From the NCBI RefSeq assembly GCF_964026535.1, contig NZ_OZ032153.1, forward strand, positions 434,001-498,000: DNA of 64,000 bases, written 5' to 3'. The notes below the pieces were generated by a model. The model was not told the origin of the DNA. It worked only from the letters and a program-made list of their open reading frames with translations, and did not search any database. The stretch's first letter is position 1. Every line of letters starts with the position of its first letter. Positions 58,747-64,000 of the stretch are shown piece by piece. This DNA is from Candidatus Tisiphia endosymbiont of Sialis lutaria (GTDB lineage: Bacteria > Pseudomonadota > Alphaproteobacteria > Rickettsiales > Rickettsiaceae). The translations under genes were made by a program, and so were the position numbers.

Positions 58747-59529
58747 TAAAATGTCAGAATCAGAGGGTAACTCCCCCGACAGTTCTAATGCACTAAATGC
58801 ACTATCTGTTGATGTTGATTGATCTAAACTATCTTGACTAACTGTACACTTGTCAACTATTTTAAAAGCTTGATCTAAATATCCGGGATCATCATCTTTG
58901 CCAACATGTATTGCATGTATTCCATTGTTAGATGCTATATATCCATTATTGGGATTATCGTCTATTAAAACAACATTTTGATTATCATCAATACCAAAAT
59001 AGTCCTTAGCGTCTTCTATATGGTTCTGTTTACCCATATTGGACATATCCTTTCCAATGGGATACGACACTACCAGAATTTTTTCACTTGCCTCTTTTCC
59101 TAAGAGCTGCTTAAGAGCATATTTGATGGCATCAGGATATGAGCAAAAAGATACAATGGCTATATGACAGTCTGCTTTTAATAGTTTTACTAATAGCTCC
59201 TTGTTTTTCCAACCTTTTGTTTCATCTGCTAGGAATCGATCTACATGAGGTATAAAATCTGATGTTTTTCTTAATAGTTCTTTGTTTTGTTCATTTTCTG
59301 TTTCATTTGCTAGAAACTTCTCTAAATAATTCGCACTAGGTACAAAGGCATCAATAAGAAACTGCTCTAGAGAGTGTTTTACCATTGTTCCATCAAAATC
59401 AAAACAGAGTAATGTATTACCAGATTTAATTTTCGGCTCTAGTTTAAGTTTTCTTTCCAAAGGCTCATCTTTTAGTTTACTAAAATTAAAATGGAGGGAT
59501 TTTGATAATAATGATAGTCTTTTTGACAT
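58744..59529 (-). CDS. HAD-like phosphatase domain protein with an internal duplication
   Basis: A 261-residue protein of the HAD superfamily. Motif I is DFDGT (44-48), the second motif is in IAIVSFCS, and motif IV resembles VVLIDDNPNN. Lysine motif III is near GKDMSNMGK. A cap-like insert carries a diverged internal repeat (LEKFLANETENEQNKELL and DRFLADETKGWKNKELL, about residues 69-115). The substrate is unknown. The gene's 3' end abuts an IS110 remnant, so the C-terminus may have been cut or replaced. It is not near any operon partner. Confidence 0.75.
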   Translation of the reverse strand: MSKRLSLLSKSLHFNFSKLKDEPLERKLKLEPKIKSGNTLLCFDFDGTMVKHSLEQFLIDAFVPSANYLEKFLANETENEQNKELLRKTSDFIPHVDRFLADETKGWKNKELLVKLLKADCHIAIVSFCSYPDAIKYALKQLLGKEASEKILVVSYPIGKDMSNMGKQNHIEDAKDYFGIDDNQNVVLIDDNPNNGYIASNNGIHAIHVGKDDDPGYLDQAFKIVDKCTVSQDSLDQSTSTDSAFSALELSGELPSDSDIL

Positions 59530-59676
59530 CTGTTCTCTTATGTTTAGTTTATTATTTTTGCAATAGGTAGCTTATCGGGAAACCTAAAAACTCATAATCT
59601 AATAAACTAAAATTCCAAATTCTACAAGTACAAATTATTACTTAAATGAAGTGTTATAGTTGTTTCCGACAGCCTC

Positions 59677-59706
59677 CTAGCCCCAAATTCTCCGGAATTG
59701 ACTATA
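59677..59706. repeat. Right half of palindromic element family B
   Basis: Only the CTAGCCCCAAATTCTCCGGA ... TTGACTATA arm remains, in the gap before typA. Confidence 0.7.
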
Positions 59707-59802
59707 TTAATAAAATTACTATATAAACACTATAAGAACTCTATTCCATTTTGATCCATTATACTATATAATCACCAATTAAAAAAAATATATTAAAGGT
59801 TT

Positions 59803-61626
59803 TTGATGTCTGCTATTCGCAATATTGCTATTATCGCCCACGTTGATCATGGTAAAACCACTCTAGTTGATAATATGCTTAAGCAAAGTGGAACTTTCCG
59901 AGCAAACCAGGAAGTAGCAGAGCGTGCTATGGATTCAAATGACCTGGAACGTGAACGTGGTATAACCATTTTAGCTAAATGCACCTCCCTGATGTGGAAA
60001 GATATCCGTATCAATATAGTTGATACTCCTGGTCACGCTGATTTTGGTGGCGAGGTAGAACGCATTCTTACTATGGTAGATGGGGTCATATTACTAGTTG
60101 ATTCTTCTGAAGGCACAATGCCTCAGACAAAATTTGTGTTGTCAAAAGCTCTAAAACTTGGTTTAAAACCAATTGTTGTTATCAATAAAATTGACCGCCC
60201 CGATAGAAGGGTAAGTGAAGTAGTCGATGAAGTATTTGAATTATTTCTGGCATTAGAAGCAAATAATGAACAATTAGATTTTCCTATTATCTATGCTTCA
60301 GGGCGTAGCGGTTGGGCATCGCGTCACTTAGACGATGAGCAAAAAGACCTTGCTCCACTTTTTGATTTGATAGTATCTCATGTGCCTACTCCTATCGCTG
60401 ATAGCGAAGCTCCTTTTTCTATGCTTGTTACCACTAGAGAATATAACCCATATTTTGGTCGTGTACTTACTGGTCGTATCCATAGTGGGACAATTAAGAC
60501 CAACCAAAATGTTAAAGCCCTAAATCGTGATAATATGACAACTGAAAATGCCCGAATAAGCAAAATACTATCATTCCGAGGATTGGAACGGGTAGCTATC
60601 GATGTGGCATATGCTGGGGATATTATTGCTATTGCTGGAATTCAAAACGCTACTGTAGCCGATACGATATGTGCTCCTGAGATAATGGTAGCACTGCCAT
60701 CCTTACCTATAGATCCACCAACATTATCTATGACCTTTGGAGTAAATGACTCTCCTCTTGCTGGACGAGAAGGTTCAAAACTTACCGCTAGAGTTTTAGG
60801 CGATAGATTGATGAGAGAGATCGAAAGTAACGTAGCAATACAGGTCAGCCAAACTGAAGAAAAAGATGCTTTTCAAGTTGCAGGTCGTGGTGAGCTACAA
60901 TTAGGAATATTGATCGAGACTATGAGACGTGAAGGTTTTGAGCTATCAATCAGCAGACCACGCGTATTATTCAAAGAGGATGAACAGGGGAAGAGATTAG
61001 AACCAATTGAAGAAATCCAAGTTGATGTTGATGATGATTTTGTTGGGGTTGTGGTTAAGTCACTTGCCATACGTAAAGCAGAAATGACTGATATGCGTCC
61101 ATCCGGCGGCGGTAAAACTAGAGTAACATTTTTAGGACCATCACGTGGTCTTATTGGCTATCACGGTCAATTCTTAACTGAAACTCGGGGTACCGGTGTT
61201 ATGAACCGTGTTTTCCATAGCTACGCTCCCTATAAAGGAGCTATTGAAGGAAGGCGTAATGGAGTGTTAATTTCCAATGGAGATGGTGAAGCTGTTGCCT
61301 ATGCTCTATGGAATCTTGAAGATCGTGGAAAAATGTTTATAAACCCTAATGAACTAGTATATCAGGGAATGATTATAGGAGAACATAATAGGGATAATGA
61401 TCTAGAGGTCAACCCTCTAAAAGCCAAGCAATTGTCAAATGTTAGGGCTTCGGGTAAGGATGAAGCTATGCGGCTCATTCCACCACTCCTTATGACATTA
61501 GAGCAAGCTATCAGCTATATCGAAAGTGATGAAAGGGTAGAAGTTACTCCTAAATCAATTAGACTTCGTAAGGCAATGTTGAATCCTAACGACCGGAAGA
61601 GATCGGAACGACGCAACGAGGAATAG
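59803..61626 (+). CDS. typA: Ribosome-associated GTPase TypA/BipA
   Basis: A translational GTPase of the EF-G family linked to stress and ribosome assembly. It has 607 residues, full length. G motifs: [12 protein letters not shown] (G1), RGITI (G2), [14 protein letters not shown] (G3), NKIDRPD (G4). The C-terminal TypA-specific domain contains [21 protein letters not shown]. The ORF's TAG stop (61624-61626) is also the first three bases of a family C element, so the repeat lies directly against the gene. It may co-exist with the translocase only by position. Confidence 0.96.
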   Translation: MMSAIRNIAIIAHVDHGKTTLVDNMLKQSGTFRANQEVAERAMDSNDLERERGITILAKCTSLMWKDIRINIVDTPGHADFGGEVERILTMVDGVILLVDSSEGTMPQTKFVLSKALKLGLKPIVVINKIDRPDRRVSEVVDEVFELFLALEANNEQLDFPIIYASGRSGWASRHLDDEQKDLAPLFDLIVSHVPTPIADSEAPFSMLVTTREYNPYFGRVLTGRIHSGTIKTNQNVKALNRDNMTTENARISKILSFRGLERVAIDVAYAGDIIAIAGIQNATVADTICAPEIMVALPSLPIDPPTLSMTFGVNDSPLAGREGSKLTARVLGDRLMREIESNVAIQVSQTEEKDAFQVAGRGELQLGILIETMRREGFELSISRPRVLFKEDEQGKRLEPIEEIQVDVDDDFVGVVVKSLAIRKAEMTDMRPSGGGKTRVTFLGPSRGLIGYHGQFLTETRGTGVMNRVFHSYAPYKGAIEGRRNGVLISNGDGEAVAYALWNLEDRGKMFINPNELVYQGMIIGEHNRDNDLEVNPLKAKQLSNVRASGKDEAMRLIPPLLMTLEQAISYIESDERVEVTPKSIRLRKAMLNPNDRKRSERRNEE

Positions 61627-61790
61627 GAGACTGCCTGCAATAACTAATTAATTATATTTTGAGCTATTTTTTGGTGAGAATAAATATGATTTATGCAGAA
61701 ATAATGTACCTATTTCAAGAAAATCATGTTTATTTGCAGCCCAAAAGAGCCAAATATAGAATTACTTAGTTATTGTAGGCAGACTCCTAG
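61624..61790. repeat. Family C palindromic element, copy 1 of an inverted pair
   Basis: A 167-base element starting TAGGAGACTGCCTGCAATAA and ending TTATTGTAGGCAGACTCCTA, so the ends form an inverted repeat. It is in the opposite orientation to copy 2 (61943-62108): the reverse complement of copy 2 aligns to it end to end with scattered differences. Its first TAG is the typA stop. Confidence 0.88.
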
Positions 61791-61942
61791 CTTCTTTAGA
61801 CGAAAGAAAGTGAGATATGAATAAGGTGGTTTTTCTAGTCTGTTAGACAGAAGGATAGGTCATATGCCGCCAAACAAAGTAGCAGTTGATGGATATATGG
61901 ATTAAGGTAGCATCCTAATTTGATAGTGACAATGGACGATGC
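61791..61942. other. Spacer between the inverted family C pair
   Basis: 152 bases with no ORF or recognised motif. It is enclosed by two inverted repeats, which together give a stem-loop or mobile-element-like architecture of about 485 bases. Confidence 0.5.
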
Positions 61943-62108
61943 TAGGAGACTGCCTGCAACAATTAAAGTAATTCTATATTTGGCTCTTTTTGGTTGCGAA
62001 TAAACATGATTTTCTTGAAATAGATGACTATTCCTACAAAAGTCATATCTATTCTCGCCGAAAAATAGCTCAAAATATAATTAATTAGTTATCGTAGGCA
62101 GCCTCCTA
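61943..62108. repeat. Family C palindromic element, copy 2 of an inverted pair
   Basis: Starts TAGGAGACTGCCTGCAACAA and ends TAGGCAGCCTCCTA, 166 bases. Its first 40 bases recur as a truncated copy at 16548-16586. The translocase stop lies 12 bases beyond. Confidence 0.88.
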
Positions 62109-62120
62109 GCCTTGTTACAA

Positions 62121-63620
62121 CTAACTTCCAGATTTGCTATTAATCTGAACTTGATATTCCTTATTAAGTGCTTTAATCGCGTATATCCATAATATTACGA
62201 TAACAAAAAATATAGCAGCGAAATAAGGGGTAGCTTCAACGAAGGTAAAAGTAGGAAGCAAGATAAAGAATGTTGACTGGATAATACCACCACCAGATTT
62301 ACCGAACCTACCACCTATCACTTCTACTGCCGCTTGTCCTTTTGTTCTAAGATCCTTATCAATAGGAATATATGCCATATTTTTGGTAGCGTCAAATAAT
62401 GAGTACTTTGTTGCCTTGCTTAAAATATTTTGAATCATTCCAATCATCACTGCTACTGCCAAAGGTCCAGAAGCGAATAGACCAGTAACATACATCGCAA
62501 TAGTACTATCAAAGAAGATGAAGGCAAAAAAAGCAATTCCAGTAATTAACATCATCATAGGAGTAATCATCGCGGCAGTGAACCAAGAAACCCTTCTTAA
62601 GATATTAGAGCCAACAACCATGAATAATATAGCTGTCACACCTTGCCAAGCCTGAAATTGCCCCATATACATGGTATAGTCTTCTTTGCTTGGATATAGT
62701 TGCTGAATCTTTGACTTCCATACACCTTCTACAAGATTTACTGACACACTATAAGATATAATGAGTAAGGCAATAAGCCCTAAATATTTTGAACTAAAAA
62801 TCATTCTAAAGCTTTCTATAAGAGATAGCTTAACCTTACCTTTCTTGCTTACTTTACTCGTTGCGTCATATAAAGTAGGATCGGTTAAAACATGCTGATT
62901 CATCCATCTATACAATAACATGATAATTACAGCACTACCCATCATAATAACAAATAGTGGAGTATATTTCAGATGTTCTGCAACTATTTGAGTTTCTGTG
63001 CTTAAAAAATAGCAAAGTATTATGGCAGTAACTGGTAAAGATAAATTTGCTAACATACCAAACATAGAATAAAAGCGTTTTGCCTCTTCAGTCTTAGTAA
63101 TTTGGTTAGCAAATTGCCAAAATAATAAGCTAAGCATCATACTTCCCCAAAGTTCTGATATAGCATAGAAGACTGCAAAACTCCACTTACCAACTACCCT
63201 AATAAACCACTTAAAATTGGGATACGCATTACTTAATGTCTCAATTGTTTCAGGATTAGGATGCACCAACTCTGGATATGGGTATAATACGAAAGTAAAT
63301 AATATAAAATATGCCAGAAAGAAACTGGTTACAGCGTAAAAAACATTTTCTTGTTTTAAAAAGTCACAAAGCTTTACATAAGCAATCATAAATAGTATTG
63401 CCATTGGTAAAACGACATAGGTTTTTACAAAACTTATTGATTCAGGACCAATAGCTGTTACGACAAATCCATCTTTTATCGACCTAAGGGTGGAATAGTT
63501 GAGCAAAATGCAAAACATCATAGCTGCCATAGGCAGAAACTTCTTATTTTCATGCCCTTCAATTGGCCAAACCACTCTTCTTAATTCTGAGAAATAACTA
63601 TTATCTTTCACCTTATCCAT
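62121..63620 (-). CDS. tlc: NTT-family ATP/ADP translocase (Tlc)
   Basis: A carrier that imports host ATP in exchange for bacterial ADP across the inner membrane. It has 499 residues, the normal length, with about twelve hydrophobic helices. The N-terminus ([19 protein letters not shown]) and [18 protein letters not shown] match the rickettsial/chlamydial NTT family, as does [25 protein letters not shown]. Rickettsiae carry several paralogues; sequence alone cannot say which one, though Tlc1 transports ATP/ADP. It has a strong promoter just upstream and no operon partner visible. Its presence marks an obligate intracellular lifestyle. Confidence 0.95.
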   Translation of the reverse strand: MDKVKDNSYFSELRRVVWPIEGHENKKFLPMAAMMFCILLNYSTLRSIKDGFVVTAIGPESISFVKTYVVLPMAILFMIAYVKLCDFLKQENVFYAVTSFFLAYFILFTFVLYPYPELVHPNPETIETLSNAYPNFKWFIRVVGKWSFAVFYAISELWGSMMLSLLFWQFANQITKTEEAKRFYSMFGMLANLSLPVTAIILCYFLSTETQIVAEHLKYTPLFVIMMGSAVIIMLLYRWMNQHVLTDPTLYDATSKVSKKGKVKLSLIESFRMIFSSKYLGLIALLIISYSVSVNLVEGVWKSKIQQLYPSKEDYTMYMGQFQAWQGVTAILFMVVGSNILRRVSWFTAAMITPMMMLITGIAFFAFIFFDSTIAMYVTGLFASGPLAVAVMIGMIQNILSKATKYSLFDATKNMAYIPIDKDLRTKGQAAVEVIGGRFGKSGGGIIQSTFFILLPTFTFVEATPYFAAIFFVIVILWIYAIKALNKEYQVQINSKSGS

Positions 63621-63649
63621 ACTGTTTTATTCATTATATAATCAGTGCA

Positions 63650-63678
63650 CTTATATAGATTTATGTACAAAAAGTCAA
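63650..63678 (-). promoter_or_regulatory. Promoter of the ATP/ADP translocase gene
   Basis: On the minus strand a -35 TTGACT (63673-63678) and a -10 TATAAG (63650-63655) are separated by 17 bases, 29 bases before the ATG. The rest of 63621-63821 is AT-rich with no gene. Confidence 0.62.
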
Positions 63679-63821
63679 ATAAAATGATTAATTCTTTTCG
63701 TATATCATATAATTTATGATTAGTGTTAAGAAAGATAATAATGTATATTTATTTTGCTAGTTTTCATATTTAGCAATTAAATTTTAAAAATTATATAAAA
63801 GTATTTTTATGGAGTGTATAA

Positions 63822-64000
63822 ATGATAAAAAAAAATAGATTAGACTTTCTGTATAAGGCAATTACTATTGTAGGAGTGCTATTACTAAGCTCATATAGTA
63901 TAGCAAATACTACGTCACCCACAATGTCAAATGCCAAACAAACTAATATTAATAGTACTACTGTTAATAACGATAATGAATTACAAAAAATTATTGATGA
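63822..64000 (+). CDS. Start of an exported protein, cut by the window end
   Basis: Open reading frame that runs off the window. The first 28 residues form a Sec signal peptide: charged start MIKKNR, hydrophobic ITIVGVLLLSS and a cleavage-like YSIANT. The next 30 residues (rich in N, S and T) end in NELQKIIDE. A GGAG ribosome site lies about 8 bases before the ATG. An exported thioredoxin-fold (DsbA-like) protein would fit such a start, but nothing visible proves this. Confidence 0.6.
   Translation, partial: MIKKNRLDFLYKAITIVGVLLLSSYSIANTTSPTMSNAKQTNINSTTVNNDNELQKIID

Overview
The window looks like chromosome from a member of the Rickettsiaceae, most likely Rickettsia or a close sister genus. 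It is visibly AT-rich (not computed). It carries an NTT-type ATP/ADP translocase, an NAD-specific glutamate dehydrogenase, a malic enzyme fused to a phosphotransacetylase-like domain, and many interspersed palindromic elements. Some of these elements sit in frame inside protein genes, the behaviour known for Rickettsia palindromic elements. Genus assignment is inference.

Layout. 1-4.1 kb: COQ9-family gene (with an in-frame palindrome) and ileS. 4.1-6.5 kb: repeats and an IS1634-like insertion sequence. 6.5-12.6 kb: ABC exporter, a repeat-packed intergenic region, secA and, divergently, a parvulin-type isomerase. 12.7-17.1 kb: tRNA-Phe, an AEC permease, the malic enzyme fusion and a MazG-like pyrophosphohydrolase. 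17.2-23.7 kb: an accessory-looking block with an ankyrin protein, pgsA, a membrane protein with a degenerate histidine-kinase look, an NB-ARC ATPase separated from its TPR half by one in-frame TAG, and a stand-alone RelA/SpoT synthetase. 23.8-29.0 kb: thrS, infC (inferred AUU start), pdhC, prfA. 29.2-33.2 kb: minus-strand group with yciB, FTR1 iron permease, cupredoxin, a 35-residue membrane protein and a lytic transglycosylase. 33.2-39.2 kb: fabD, an orphan antitoxin with a truncated toxin, nrdA, nrdB, sucB. 39.2-46 kb: a 1457-residue pentapeptide-repeat protein, an Rpn-family nuclease and an IS5-family element. 46-54.4 kb: minus-strand group with ftsK, a candidate 6S RNA, zapA, a coiled-coil protein, a RodZ-like protein and the glutamate dehydrogenase with two different in-frame palindromes. 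54.9-58.5 kb: mnmE, xerC, dksA, then a MerR-like and an IHF-like gene. 58.6-64 kb: an IS110 remnant, a HAD phosphatase-like gene, typA, a large inverted repeat pair, the ATP/ADP translocase and the start of an exported protein.

Most genes are housekeeping genes of a reduced intracellular bacterium: translation (ileS, thrS, infC, prfA, mnmE, typA), dNTP supply (nrdAB), TCA-linked carbon use (pdhC, sucB, glutamate dehydrogenase, malic enzyme), cell division (ftsK, zapA, xerC) and host ATP import. The unusual material is of two kinds. First, there are at least seven repeat families, called A to G here. They nest inside each other, abut or supply stop codons, and insert in frame. Second, there are accessory genes: the sensor/NB-ARC/TPR/RelA locus, the giant pentapeptide protein, the Rpn nuclease, the broken toxin-antitoxin pair and three IS families. 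No rRNA, CRISPR array, integrase or conjugation gene was seen.
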